8,280 nt of DNA from Streptomyces sp. NRRL WC-3549 (GTDB taxonomy: Bacteria; Actinomycetota; Actinomycetes; Streptomycetales; Streptomycetaceae): contig NZ_KL585391.1 of the NCBI RefSeq assembly GCF_000721935.1, positions 136,498 to 144,777 of the forward strand. Direction: 5' to 3'. Both the position numbers and the translations under genes were made by a program. The notes below the pieces were generated by a model. The model worked only from the letters and a program-made list of their open reading frames with translations. It was not told where the DNA came from and did not search any database. Position 1 is the first letter of the stretch; every line of letters begins with the position of its first letter. Below, in pieces: positions 1-6,527 of this stretch.

Positions 1-260
1 TAGCCGCTCTCGACGATCTTCTCGTCGGCGGCGACCAGTCCGGCCTCGCGCAGCACGTCGGCGGCGATCAGCGGTTCGGCCGCGGCGAGCGAGGCGGCGT
101 CCGGGTAGTGCGCCTTGGGGATGACCAGGACGTGGGTGGGGGCCTGGGGGTTTATGTCACGGAAGGCGACGGTCGTCTCGCTCTCGCGGACGATGGTCGC
201 CGGGATGTCGCCCGTGACGATCTTGCAGAACAGGCAGTCGGACTGCGGTTCTCCCGCCAT
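1..260 (-). CDS. HIT (histidine triad) family nucleotide-binding protein, 3' end cut by the window edge
   Basis: The reverse strand from an ATG at 258-260 reads MAGEPQSDCLFCKIVTGDIP and continues to the window edge, giving 86 codons plus two bases. The start CLFCKIVTGDIP, then a VAFRDINPQAPTHVLVIPK stretch at about residues 36-54, is the classic N-terminal half of Hint-type HIT proteins. Cys9 and Cys12 form the CxxC pair often seen in the zinc-binding branch. Family members are small cytoplasmic purine nucleoside phosphoramidase/AMP-lysine hydrolases of about 110-120 residues. The catalytic HxHxHxx triad lies beyond the left edge and cannot be checked. The start is supported by GAGGAGG (complement of 268-274) 7 nt upstream. 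It lies downstream of rsmE on the same strand but is separated by 462 bp, so it probably has its own promoter. Family call is firm; exact substrate is unknown. Confidence 0.93.
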   Translation of the reverse strand, partial: MAGEPQSDCLFCKIVTGDIPATIVRESETTVAFRDINPQAPTHVLVIPKAHYPDAASLAAAEPLIAADVLREAGLVAADEKIVESG

Positions 261-382
261 GCCCCGGCCTCCTCGGTCGCGTGGGTGAGCGTGCCCCGCC
301 CGGGGGCGCCGCTCGCGATGGACGTGATCAGTACTCCGGCATGCTATCCGGCCCGGCGTGCGGCGCGGCCGGGGAGCGTGCG

Positions 383-672
383 CGGAGCCGGTCGAAGCGG
401 GTCGTCGGCGTGACGGGCGCTGTCCGGGTCCGGGCACAGCGCCGCGGGACACCCGGCCCGTCCAGGGCCGGGGGGCCGCCGGGACGGACGGCGCGGCCTC
501 GCGGGACCCGCGCCGGCACGGGCCAGGCCCGGAGCCGGTCGGAGCGGGTCGTCGGCGTGACGGGCGCTGTCCGGGTCCGGGCACAGCGCCGCGGGACACC
601 CGGCCCGTCCAGGGGCCGGGGGGCCGCCGGGGCGGACGACGTGGCATCGCGGGACCCGCGCCGGCCCGGGCC
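383..672. repeat. Tandem direct repeat of about 147 bp, two copies, each with two hairpins
   Basis: Copy 1 spans 383-529 and copy 2 spans 530-672. A third copy begins at 673 with CGGAGCC and then diverges. The first ~80 bases of the two copies differ at only one position (GAAGCGG versus GGAGCGG). The right half is more diverged, with one inserted G in copy 2 and a short indel near the end. Each copy carries two perfect inverted repeats. Hairpin A is GGCGCTGT / ACAGCGCC with a 12-nt loop (416-423/436-443 and 563-570/583-590). Hairpin B is CCCGGCCC / GGGCCGGG with a 5- or 6-nt loop (452-459/465-472 and 599-606/613-620). There is no U-rich tract. Function is unknown; a chance duplication, a structured RNA or a terminator cluster are all possible. 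Confidence 0.85.
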
Positions 673-695
673 CGGAGCCCTCGGGGCGCCGCCCG

Positions 696-717
696 GCCCC
701 CTGCGGCGGGAGGGGGC
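696..717 (-). terminator. Weak candidate terminator downstream of rsmE
   Basis: GCCCCC (696-701) and GGGGGC (712-717) form a 6-bp all-GC stem with a 10-nt loop, 5 nt past the rsmE stop. There is no U-run, which is common for actinobacterial terminators. A stem this short is easy to find by chance in such GC-rich DNA. Confidence 0.3.
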
Positions 718-722
718 GGACC

Positions 723-1466
723 TCAGCCCCAGCGCCCCGTGCGCCCCATCAGCAGGGCCGCCGCGGCCGTCCCTGCGGTCGAGGTGCGCAGCACGCTCGG
801 GCCGAGCCGGTAGGGCGGGGCCCCGGCCTCGGCGAAGGCGGCGAGCTCCTGCGGCGAGACACCGCCCTCCGGGCCCACGACCAGCACGATCGAGCCCTGC
901 GCGGGAAGTCCGGCGGTGGCCAGCGCGGCGCTGGGGGCGTCCCGGTCCTCGTGCAGGACGCCCGCGAAGTCGGCCCCGGCCAGCAGGGCGGCGACCTGCT
1001 TGGTCGTCATCGCCTCGGACACCTCGGGGAAGCGCACCCGGCGCGACTGCTTGCCCGCCTCACGCGCGGTGGTGCGCCACTTGGCCAGCGACTTGAGTCC
1101 GCGCTCGCCCTTCCACTGCGTGATGCAGCGCGAGGCCTGCCACGGCACGATCGCGTCCACGCCCGTCTCGGTCATCGTCTCGACGGCGACCTCACCCCGG
1201 TCACCCTTCGGGAGCGCCTGGACGACGGTGATCCGGGGCTCGGGGGCGGGTTCCTCACGCACCGTCGCGAGGCCGACCACCAGCCGGTCCTTCCCCTCGG
1301 CCGCCCGGACGACGCCCTCGGCCCAGCGACCGCGCCCGTCGGTGAGGACGACGTCCTCCCCGGGGTTCAGCCGCTTCACCGAGACGGCGTGCCGCCCTTC
1401 GGGGCCGTCCAGCACGAACTCCGGCCCACCGGGCAGGCGTTCGACGACGAAGACCGGTGCCGTCAC
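723..1466 (-). CDS. rsmE: 16S rRNA (uracil(1498)-N3)-methyltransferase RsmE
   Basis: The 247-residue product matches the usual length of RsmE, the SPOUT-class enzyme that uses S-adenosylmethionine to make m3U1498 in 16S rRNA of the small ribosomal subunit. The N-terminal ~70 residues form the PUA-like RNA-binding part (GRHAVSVKRLNPGEDVVLTDG). The SPOUT methyltransferase domain follows, with QALPKGDRGE (83-92), TETGVDAIVPWQASRC (99-114), VVGPEGG (196-202) and the C-terminal knot LGPSVLRTSTAG (221-232), which binds the cofactor. The start is GTG at 1464-1466, preceded by GGGAGGAG (complement of 1473-1480). An open frame continues far upstream, but that part is antisense-like and lacks family similarity. 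The GTG overlaps the stop of the nitronate monooxygenase gene as GTGA, suggesting translational coupling. No residues look abnormal. Confidence 0.96.
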   Translation of the reverse strand: MTAPVFVVERLPGGPEFVLDGPEGRHAVSVKRLNPGEDVVLTDGRGRWAEGVVRAAEGKDRLVVGLATVREEPAPEPRITVVQALPKGDRGEVAVETMTETGVDAIVPWQASRCITQWKGERGLKSLAKWRTTAREAGKQSRRVRFPEVSEAMTTKQVAALLAGADFAGVLHEDRDAPSAALATAGLPAQGSIVLVVGPEGGVSPQELAAFAEAGAPPYRLGPSVLRTSTAGTAAAALLMGRTGRWG

Positions 1467-2508
1467 CGGGTGCTCCTCCCACTCACTGCCGCACACGCGG
1501 CGTCCATTTCGGCGACGAGCAGCTCCACGAGTTCCCCGGCGGGCAGCTCGCGTGCCATCCGGTGGCCCTGTCCGGCCCACAGGGCCATGCCCTGGGCGTC
1601 CCCGGCCCGGGCGGCGGCCTTGCGCAGTCCGCCGGTCAGCTGGTGCACCTGCGGGTAGGCGGCGGGGGCGTACGGGCCGTGCTCCCGTACGAAGCGGTTG
1701 ACCAGCCCGCGGGCCGGGCGCCCGGAGAAGGCCCGGGTCAGAGCCGTCGTCACGAAGAGCGGGTTGGTCAGGGCCTGCTTGTGCAGCCGGTGGGCGCCCG
1801 ACTCCGGGCAGGCCAGGAACGCCGTCCCGAGCTGCGCCGCCTGGGCGCCCGCCGCCAGCACCGCCGCGATCTGGGAGCCGCGCATCAGCCCGCCGGCCGC
1901 GACGACCGGCAGCTGGACGCTCTCCCGGACCTCGGCGACGAGGGTGAGGAGTCCGGTGCCGGTGAGCCCGCCCTGCGGGTCGTCGCGGTGGGTGGACCGG
2001 TGGCCGCCGGCCTCGACGCCCTGGGCGCAGACGGCGTGGGCGCCCGCCCACTGCGCGTCCCGTGCCTCCTGGGCGGAGGTCACCGTCACCACGGTGAAGG
2101 TGCCCGCCGCGGCGAAGGCGTCCAGGACCTCACGGCCGGGGCAGCCGAAGGTGAAGGAGACCACGGGGACGGGGTCCTCCAGGAGGATCGCGACCTTCGC
2201 CTCGTAGCCGTCGTCGCCCCCGGCGTCCGGGTCGCCGAGCGGGGTCTCGTACCAGGCGGCCTCACCGGCGAGCTGGTGGCGGTAGACCTCGACGGCGCTG
2301 AGGTCGGCGAGCGGCGGGTGCGGCATGAACAGGTTGACGCCGAACGGCTGGCCGGTCAGCGCCCGCAGCTGCTTGATCTCCTGGTACATGCCGTCCGCCG
2401 TCTTGTACCCGGCGGCGAGGAACCCGAGCCCGCCGGCCTCGGCGACGGCGGCGGCCCGCGGCCCTGCACGACGGGATAGCGGCTCAGATCGGTCAGCGCC
2501 AAGGACAT
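1463..2508 (-). CDS. Nitronate monooxygenase (2-nitropropane dioxygenase family), 5' end disrupted
   Basis: This is an FMN-dependent TIM-barrel enzyme that oxidises nitronates, such as propionate 3-nitronate, to remove toxic nitro compounds in the cytoplasm. The main reading frame is open from the stop at 1463-1465 up to an ATG at 2533 and contains the family signatures AAAVAEAGGLGFLAAGYKT, QGVEAGGHRS with the catalytic His codon at 2000-2002, VVAAGGLMRGSQIAAVLAAG and QLGTAFL (FMN phosphate site). The expected N-terminus MSLALTDLSRYPVVQ is encoded from the ATG at 2506-2508, but in a different frame. It is joined to AAAVAEAGG (codon 2453-2455) by only 8 nt, where relatives have about a dozen residues including the FMN-contacting PMAGG motif. 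The gene is therefore either a recent pseudogene or carries an assembly error. The ATG at 2533 gives no family-like N-terminus. The coordinates given join both frames. Its stop overlaps rsmE as GTGA. Confidence 0.85.
2456..2463 (-). other. Junction of an apparent ~28-nt deletion/frameshift in the nitronate monooxygenase gene
   Basis: On the minus strand the sequence runs from CAG (Gln15, 2464-2466) through GGCCGCGG (2456-2463) to GCC GCC GCC GTC (from 2455). The two sides are each family-like but out of frame with one another. In intact relatives, as I recall them, about 36 nt encoding APMAGG plus roughly six more residues separate these points. About 28 nt therefore appear to be missing. The junction is a very GC-rich palindromic stretch, which is prone both to real slippage and to sequencing collapse. 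Confidence 0.7.
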
Positions 2509-2582
2509 GACCGCATCGTCCCACGCTCCGCACGACGGTCCGAATCAGCCGGCTCCGCCCCCGGTCCCGTCCCCGGCGTACA

Positions 2583-2621
2583 CCGCACCGCCCGCCGGTA
2601 CAGGGCCGGCGGGCGGTGCGG
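2583..2621 (-). terminator. Strong hairpin terminator downstream of dnaJ
   Basis: CCGCACCGCCCGCCGG (2583-2598) and CCGGCGGGCGGTGCGG (2606-2621) are perfect 16-bp inverted arms with a 7-nt loop (TACAGGG on the plus strand). The hairpin starts 19 nt past the dnaJ stop codon. There is no U-tract, as is usual in streptomycetes. It probably ends the hrcA-dnaJ transcript and separates it from the nitronate monooxygenase gene, whose ATG is about 75 nt further on. Confidence 0.82.
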
Positions 2622-2640
2622 GGCGGGCGCCGAAGCGGGC

Positions 2641-3780
2641 TCAGCGGCCGTTGAAGGCGTCCTTCAGCCGGGAGAACAGCCCCTGCTGGCCCGGCTGGAA
2701 CTGGCCGGTGGGCCGCTCCTCGCCGCGCAGCTTCGACAGCTCGCGCAGCAGCCGCTCCTGCTCGGGGTCGAGCTTGGTCGGGGTGATCACCTCGACGTGC
2801 ACGATCAGGTCACCGCGTCCGCCGCCGCGCAGGTGCGTGACGCCCCGCCCGTGCAGCGGTACCGACTGGCCGGACTGGGTGCCCGGCCTGATGTCGATCT
2901 CCTCCAGGCCGTCCAGCGTCTCCAGCGGCACCTGGGTGCCGAGGGCCGCGGCCGTCATCGGGAGCGTGACCGTGCAGTGCAGGTCGTCACCGCGCCGCTG
3001 GAACACCGGGTGCGAGAGCTCGTGGATCTCGACGTAGAGGTCACCGGCGGGACCGCCGCCGGGGCCGACCTCGCCCTCGCCCGCGAGCTGGATGCGGGTG
3101 CCGTTGTCGACACCGGCGGGGATCTTCACGGTCAGGGTGCGCCGCGAACGGATGCGGCCGTCGCCCGCGCACTCGGGGCACGGGGTGGGCACGACCGTAC
3201 CGAAGCCCTGGCACTGCGGGCAGGGACGCGAGGTCATGACCTGGCCGAGGAAGGACCGGGTGACCTGGGAGACCTCGCCCCGGCCGCGGCACATGTCACA
3301 GGTCTGCGCGGAGGTGCCGGGCGCGGCACCCTCACCGCTGCAGGTCGTGCAGACGACCGCCGTGTCGACCTGGATGTCCTTGGTCGTACCGAAGGCCGCC
3401 TCGTTGAGGTCGATCTCCAGGCGGATCATCGCGTCCTGGCCGCGCCGGGTGCGCGAGCGGGGCCCGCGCTGCGACGCCGTGCCGAAGAAGGCGTCCATGA
3501 TGTCGCTGAAGTTGCCGAAGTTGCCGGCGCCGAAGCCGCCCGCACCGCCACCGCCGCCCGAGGCGGACAGCGGGTCGCCGCCGAGGTCGTAGACCTGCTT
3601 CTTCTGCGGGTCCGACAGCACCTCGTAGGCGGCGTTGATCTCCTTGAACCGCTCCTGGGTCTTCGGATCGGGGTTGACATCCGGGTGCAGCTCGCGGGCG
3701 AGCCTGCGGAATGCCTTCTTGATCTCGTCCTGGGAAGCGTCGCGGCGCACGCCGAGTACGGCGTAGTAGTCCGTGGCCAC
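2641..3780 (-). CDS. dnaJ: Chaperone protein DnaJ (Hsp40, type I), the hrcA-linked copy
   Basis: A 379-residue type I J-protein that delivers unfolded clients to DnaK and stimulates its ATPase. The J domain occupies residues 1-70 with the essential HPD at 32-34. A Gly/Phe-rich linker (74-100, GGFGAGNFGNF) follows. The zinc-binding region has four CxxCxGxG-type repeats at Cys144/147, Cys161/164, Cys187/190 and Cys201/204. The C-terminal client-binding domains run from about 210 to 335, with GDLYVEIHELSHPVFQRRGDDL at 246-267. All eight cysteines are present, so it looks fully functional. The start is GTG at 3778-3780, immediately after the hrcA TAA with no gap; GCGGAG inside the end of hrcA serves as ribosome binding site. 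In streptomycetes this is the second dnaJ, co-transcribed with hrcA rather than with dnaK-grpE. A strong hairpin follows the stop. Confidence 0.97.
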   Translation of the reverse strand: MATDYYAVLGVRRDASQDEIKKAFRRLARELHPDVNPDPKTQERFKEINAAYEVLSDPQKKQVYDLGGDPLSASGGGGGAGGFGAGNFGNFSDIMDAFFGTASQRGPRSRTRRGQDAMIRLEIDLNEAAFGTTKDIQVDTAVVCTTCSGEGAAPGTSAQTCDMCRGRGEVSQVTRSFLGQVMTSRPCPQCQGFGTVVPTPCPECAGDGRIRSRRTLTVKIPAGVDNGTRIQLAGEGEVGPGGGPAGDLYVEIHELSHPVFQRRGDDLHCTVTLPMTAAALGTQVPLETLDGLEEIDIRPGTQSGQSVPLHGRGVTHLRGGGRGDLIVHVEVITPTKLDPEQERLLRELSKLRGEERPTGQFQPGQQGLFSRLKDAFNGR

Positions 3781-4797
3781 TTACGACTCCGCCAGGATCT
3801 GTCCGACGTAACGTGCCACTGCGCGTACCGCTCCCATCGTTCCGGGGTAGTCCATGCGGGTCGGTCCGACCACGCCGAGTTTGGCGACTGCCTCGTCGCC
3901 CGAACCGTAGCCGACCGCGACGACGGACGTGGAGTTGAGGCCCTCGTGGGCGTTCTCGTGCCCGATCCGTACGGTCATGCCTGAGTCCGTGGCCTCACCG
4001 AGCAGCTTCAGCAGCACGACCTGCTCCTCCAGTGCCTCCAGCACCGGCCGGATCATCACGGGGAAGTCGTGCCCGAAGCGGGTGAGGTTGGAGGTGCCGC
4101 CGATGATCAGCCGCTCCTCCGTCTCCTCGACCAGAGTTTCGAGAAGGACGGACAGGACCGTGGACACGGCCGCCCGGTCCTCGGTCTCGAAGGACTCCGG
4201 AAGGTCCTGCACCAGCTGCGGGACGTCCGCGAAGCGGCGCCCGACGACCCGGCTGTTGAGCCGGGCCCGCAGGTCCGCCAGGGCGGTGTCCCCGAACGGG
4301 GCAGGGCAGTCGATCATACGCTGCTCGACCCGGCCCGTGTCCGTGATCAGGACGAGCATCAGCCGGGCGGGAGCCAGCGACAGCAGCTCCACGTGCCGCA
4401 CCGTCGAACGCGTCAGCGAGGGGTACTGCACGACGGCGACCTGCCGGGTCAGCTGCGCCAGCAGCCGCACCGTACGGCCCACGACGTCGTCGAGGTCGAC
4501 GGCGCCTTCGAGGAAGTTCTGGATCGCGCGGCGCTCGGGCGACGACAGGGGTTTGACCCCCGCGAGCTTGTCGACGAAGAGCCGGTACCCCTTGTCCGTG
4601 GGGATGCGCCCCGCACTGGTGTGCGGCTGGGCGATGAAGCCCTCGTCCTCCAGCACCGCCATGTCGTTGCGGACGGTCGCCGGGGAGACCCCCAGGTTGT
4701 GCCGCTCCGTGAGTGCCTTGGAGCCGACGGGCTCCTCGGTGCCGACATAGTCCTGGACGATGGCGCGCAGCACTTCGAGTCTGCGTTCGCTGAGCAT
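3781..4797 (-). CDS. hrcA: Heat-inducible transcription repressor HrcA
   Basis: A 338-residue DNA-binding repressor that holds heat-shock genes (groEL/groES-type and its own operon) off by binding the CIRCE operator, with GroEL aiding its folding in the classical model. The N-terminal winged helix-turn-helix is at about residues 1-75: [18 protein letters not shown], then [19 protein letters not shown] (37-55, recognition helix) and the wing [16 protein letters not shown] (61-76). The GAF-like dimerisation and effector domain follows, including [29 protein letters not shown] and [21 protein letters not shown] chose the ATG at 4795-4797 because family members begin MLSER and because GGAGG lies 8 nt upstream. 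An in-frame ATG at 4837-4839 would add 14 unlike residues and lies inside the operator. A CIRCE element upstream implies autoregulation. Its TAA abuts the GTG of dnaJ. Confidence 0.97.
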   Translation of the reverse strand: MLSERRLEVLRAIVQDYVGTEEPVGSKALTERHNLGVSPATVRNDMAVLEDEGFIAQPHTSAGRIPTDKGYRLFVDKLAGVKPLSSPERRAIQNFLEGAVDLDDVVGRTVRLLAQLTRQVAVVQYPSLTRSTVRHVELLSLAPARLMLVLITDTGRVEQRMIDCPAPFGDTALADLRARLNSRVVGRRFADVPQLVQDLPESFETEDRAAVSTVLSVLLETLVEETEERLIIGGTSNLTRFGHDFPVMIRPVLEALEEQVVLLKLLGEATDSGMTVRIGHENAHEGLNSTSVVAVGYGSGDEAVAKLGVVGPTRMDYPGTMGAVRAVARYVGQILAES

Positions 4798-4805
4798 CGC
4801 GCACA

Positions 4806-4810
4806 CCTCC
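4806..4810 (-). promoter_or_regulatory. hrcA ribosome binding site
   Basis: GGAGG on the minus strand lies 8 nt upstream of the ATG at 4797. It selects this start over the upstream in-frame ATG at 4839 and an in-frame GTG at 4803. Confidence 0.8.
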
Positions 4811-4832
4811 AGCTGTTGTCTCCGGTCCCTGC

Positions 4833-4859
4833 CTGGCACTCTGTCCGTTCGAGTGCCAG
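4833..4859 (-). promoter_or_regulatory. CIRCE operator (HrcA binding site)
   Basis: A perfect 9-bp inverted repeat, CTGGCACTC (4833-4841) and GAGTGCCAG (4851-4859), is separated by exactly 9 nt. The consensus CIRCE is TTAGCACTC-N9-GAGTGCTAA. The inner GCACTC/GAGTGC core and the spacer length match fully; the outer bases are changed symmetrically, so the dyad is kept. It lies 35 nt before the hrcA ATG and just downstream of the candidate promoter, where bound HrcA would block transcription of hrcA-dnaJ. Confidence 0.95.
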
Positions 4860-4872
4860 CAATCCCCCGGTC

Positions 4873-4903
4873 AGTGTACGGGGGCGGGGTGGGCCCGGGG
4901 CAA
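4873..4903 (-). promoter_or_regulatory. Candidate vegetative promoter of hrcA-dnaJ
   Basis: On the minus strand TTGCCC (complement of 4898-4903) and TACACT (complement of 4873-4878) are separated by 19 nt. They resemble the -35 TTGACA and -10 TAnnnT of the main actinobacterial sigma factor (HrdB). Transcription would begin near 4866, a few bases before the CIRCE dyad, which is the expected geometry for HrcA repression. The 19-nt spacer is slightly long. Confidence 0.6.
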
Positions 4904-4948
4904 GGGCGACCGGCCAGGCCGTCGCGCGAGGGCCCGGACCGTTGCCGA

Positions 4949-4954
4949 TAGCGT
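4949..4954 (+). promoter_or_regulatory. -10 element for a leaderless transcript of the metallo-hydrolase gene
   Basis: TAGCGT fits TAnnnT and ends 6 nt before the ATG at 4961, so transcription should begin at or next to the A of the start codon. No Shine-Dalgarno sequence precedes this ATG. No clear -35 hexamer is visible. Confidence 0.55.
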
Positions 4955-4960
4955 CGTCGT

Positions 4961-5683
4961 ATGGACGTCTCTTGGGAAGACTTCGGCTGGGAGCGGTTGG
5001 GCGACGGTACGGGACGCCGGCGCCTCCCCCGCTGGGACGCGACCGCCGCACTGGTGGCCGGGACGGACGGGGCGCTGCTCTACGACACCGGCTCCACGCT
5101 CCGGGAGGGGGCCGGGCTGCGGGCCGATGCCGAGGGGCTGCTCGGCCGGAGGGTGACGCATATCGCACTGAGCCACCCGCACTTCGATCATGTGCTCGGT
5201 ACCGCCGCCTTCGCGGGGGCCGAGGTCTACGGCGCGGTCGGTACGGCGGAGCTGCTGTCCCGGGGCGCGGCGGAACTGCGCGCGGACGCGGTGCGCCACG
5301 GGATGGACGAGCAGGAGGCCACGGCGGCGACGGACGCCCTGGTGGTCCCGCGCCACCAGGTGAGCGGCGACTGGACACTCGATCTCGGCGGCGGCCTGCA
5401 GGTCCTGCTGGCGAACGTGGGCCCCGGGCACAGCGGCCACGACCTGGCGGTACTGGTGCCGGGCTCCCCGGTCGTGGTGCTCTGCGGCGATCTGGTCGAG
5501 GAGTCCGGCGAACCGCAGGCCGGCCCCGACGCCGTGCCCGCCCGCTGGCCGGCCGCGCTGGACCGGCTGCTGGAGCTGGGCGGCGAGGACGCGCTGTACG
5601 TCCCGGGGCACGGGGCGGTGGTGGACGCGGCGTTCGTACGGGCGCAGCGCGCGCGGCTGGCGGCCCGCTTCGGCGTGTCGTGA
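4961..5683 (+). CDS. Metallo-beta-lactamase-fold hydrolase, function unknown
   Basis: A 240-residue cytoplasmic protein without signal peptide or membrane segment. The two-metal site is complete: HPHFDH (72-77, the HxHxDH motif), His157 in GPGHSGHD, Asp177 in CGDLVEE and His217 in VPGHGAVV. The strand ALLYDTGS at 38-45 carries the usual Asp42. Members of this fold include glyoxalase II, lactonases and many uncharacterised thioester or phosphoester hydrolases. The length suggests a single-domain enzyme, but the substrate cannot be read from sequence. The gene is divergent from hrcA; the start codons are about 163 bp apart and the shared gap holds the CIRCE operator. It has no Shine-Dalgarno sequence and appears leaderless. 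The DUF3097 gene follows after 25 bp on the same strand. The ATG was chosen because of the correctly placed -10 element and the family-like N-terminus. Confidence 0.92.
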   Translation: MDVSWEDFGWERLGDGTGRRRLPRWDATAALVAGTDGALLYDTGSTLREGAGLRADAEGLLGRRVTHIALSHPHFDHVLGTAAFAGAEVYGAVGTAELLSRGAAELRADAVRHGMDEQEATAATDALVVPRHQVSGDWTLDLGGGLQVLLANVGPGHSGHDLAVLVPGSPVVVLCGDLVEESGEPQAGPDAVPARWPAALDRLLELGGEDALYVPGHGAVVDAAFVRAQRARLAARFGVS

Positions 5684-5696
5684 ACGGGCCTCGGCC

Positions 5697-5702
5697 TATC
5701 GT
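5697..5702 (+). promoter_or_regulatory. -10 element for a leaderless transcript of the DUF3097 gene
   Basis: TATCGT fits TAnnnT and ends exactly 6 nt before the ATG at 5709, the same geometry as at 4949-4954. The 25-bp gap after the preceding stop has no Shine-Dalgarno sequence before the ATG. A -35 hexamer is not recognisable. Confidence 0.55.
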
Positions 5703-5708
5703 CGGTCC

Positions 5709-6527
5709 ATGCGCAGCTACCAGCCGGATCTGACCCCGCCGTGGAAGAGGTCCGCCCCCGCCCCCGAGGTCCCCGCCGAGCCCGATCTGGTGGTGGAGGA
5801 GGTGTCCACCGGTTTCTGCGGTGCGGTGATCCGGTGCGAGAAGACCGCCCAGGGGCCCGCGGTCACCCTGGAGGACCGTTTCGGCAAGCACCGGGTGTTC
5901 CCGATGGAGCCGCGTGGCTTCCTGCTGGAGGGCAGGGTCGTCACCCTCGTCCGCCCGCCGGCCGGCGGCCCGGTCCGCCCCGCGCGTACGGCGTCCGGTT
6001 CGGTCGCGGTGCCCGGGGCGCGGGCGCGGGTGGCCCGGGCGGGCCGTATCTACGTGGAGGGGCGGCACGACGCCGAGCTCGTGGAGCGGGTCTGGGGCGA
6101 CGACCTGCGCATCGAGGGCGTGGTGGTGGAGTACCTGGAGGGCGTCGACGACCTCCCGGCGATCGTCCGCGAGTTCGCCCCGGGCCCGGGTGCCCGGCTC
6201 GGTGTGCTGGTCGACCACCTGGTGCCGGGTTCCAAGGAGTCCCGTATCGCCGCCCGGGTCACGGACGAGCACGTGCTCGTGGTGGGGCATCCGTACATCG
6301 ACGTCTGGGAGGCCGTGAAACCGTCCTCCGTGGGGATCGACGCGTGGCCGGTGGTGCCGCGCGGCCAGGACTGGAAGACCGGGGTGTGCCGGGCGCTGGG
6401 GTGGCCGGAGAACACCGGGGCGGCCTGGCAGCACATCCTGTCCCGGGTCGGCTCGTACAAGGACCTGGAGCCGCAGCTGCTGGGCCGGGTCGAGGAGCTG
6501 ATCGACTTCGTCACCCTGCCCGGCTGA
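5709..6527 (+). CDS. DUF3097 family protein, possibly Toprim-like
   Basis: A 272-residue protein that I recognise as the actinobacterial DUF3097 family, whose role is not established. Residues 1-25 are Pro-rich and probably disordered. Residues 26-85 form a small strand-rich segment (VSTGFCGAVIRCEKT, VTLEDRFGKHRVFPM). Residues 110-210 are the most structured part: RIYVEGRHDAELVERVWGDDL (113-133), GVLVDHLVPGSKESRIA (165-181) and VLVVGHPYIDVWEAVKP (189-205). The VEGrhDaelve start with Glu117, and Asp169 followed by GSKESRI, resemble the Glu and DxD/GxxxxR pattern of Toprim domains. The second Asp of DxD is replaced by Leu171, so a catalytic role is doubtful. The resemblance is my inference. The protein has no transmembrane segment. 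It appears leaderless and lies 25 bp after the metallo-hydrolase. The last codons are copied in a downstream tandem duplication. Confidence 0.9.
   Translation: MRSYQPDLTPPWKRSAPAPEVPAEPDLVVEEVSTGFCGAVIRCEKTAQGPAVTLEDRFGKHRVFPMEPRGFLLEGRVVTLVRPPAGGPVRPARTASGSVAVPGARARVARAGRIYVEGRHDAELVERVWGDDLRIEGVVVEYLEGVDDLPAIVREFAPGPGARLGVLVDHLVPGSKESRIAARVTDEHVLVVGHPYIDVWEAVKPSSVGIDAWPVVPRGQDWKTGVCRALGWPENTGAAWQHILSRVGSYKDLEPQLLGRVEELIDFVTLPG

Larger units (their letters stand above)
261..722. other. Long intergenic gap between rsmE and the HIT gene
   Basis: No convincing gene lies here. Open frames exist on the plus strand but are rich in Arg, Pro and Gly and have no recognisable domain, as expected for non-coding DNA of this GC content. 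The gap contains the HIT ribosome binding site (268-274), a locally AT-richer patch (about 321-348) and a tandem repeat (383-672). Reading towards the HIT gene, the patch contains TAGCAT (complement of 341-346), which fits the TAnnnT -10 pattern, but I see no good -35 hexamer. It is only a weak promoter candidate. Confidence 0.6.

Noticed and set aside
383..672. CRISPR-like or mobile-element repeat
   Set aside because: There are only two long adjacent copies, no short repeats with unique spacers, no transposase, and no terminal inverted repeats or target duplications.
281..1096. Plus-strand open frame of 271 codons running through the tandem repeat into rsmE
   Set aside because: The repeat length of 147 is a multiple of three, so the frame repeats by chance. 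The product is Arg/Pro/Gly-rich with no domain, and its second half is antisense to a certain rsmE.
1467..2051. Upstream extension of the rsmE frame
   Set aside because: It overlaps the nitronate monooxygenase gene in another frame and adds nearly 200 residues without family similarity. The GTG at 1466 has a strong ribosome binding site and gives the normal RsmE length.
2506..2530. Leaderless promoter for the nitronate monooxygenase gene
   Set aside because: GACGAT lies 6 nt before the ATG but lacks the invariant first T of TAnnnT, and the -35 candidate TTCGGA is poor. This is too weak to list as a feature.
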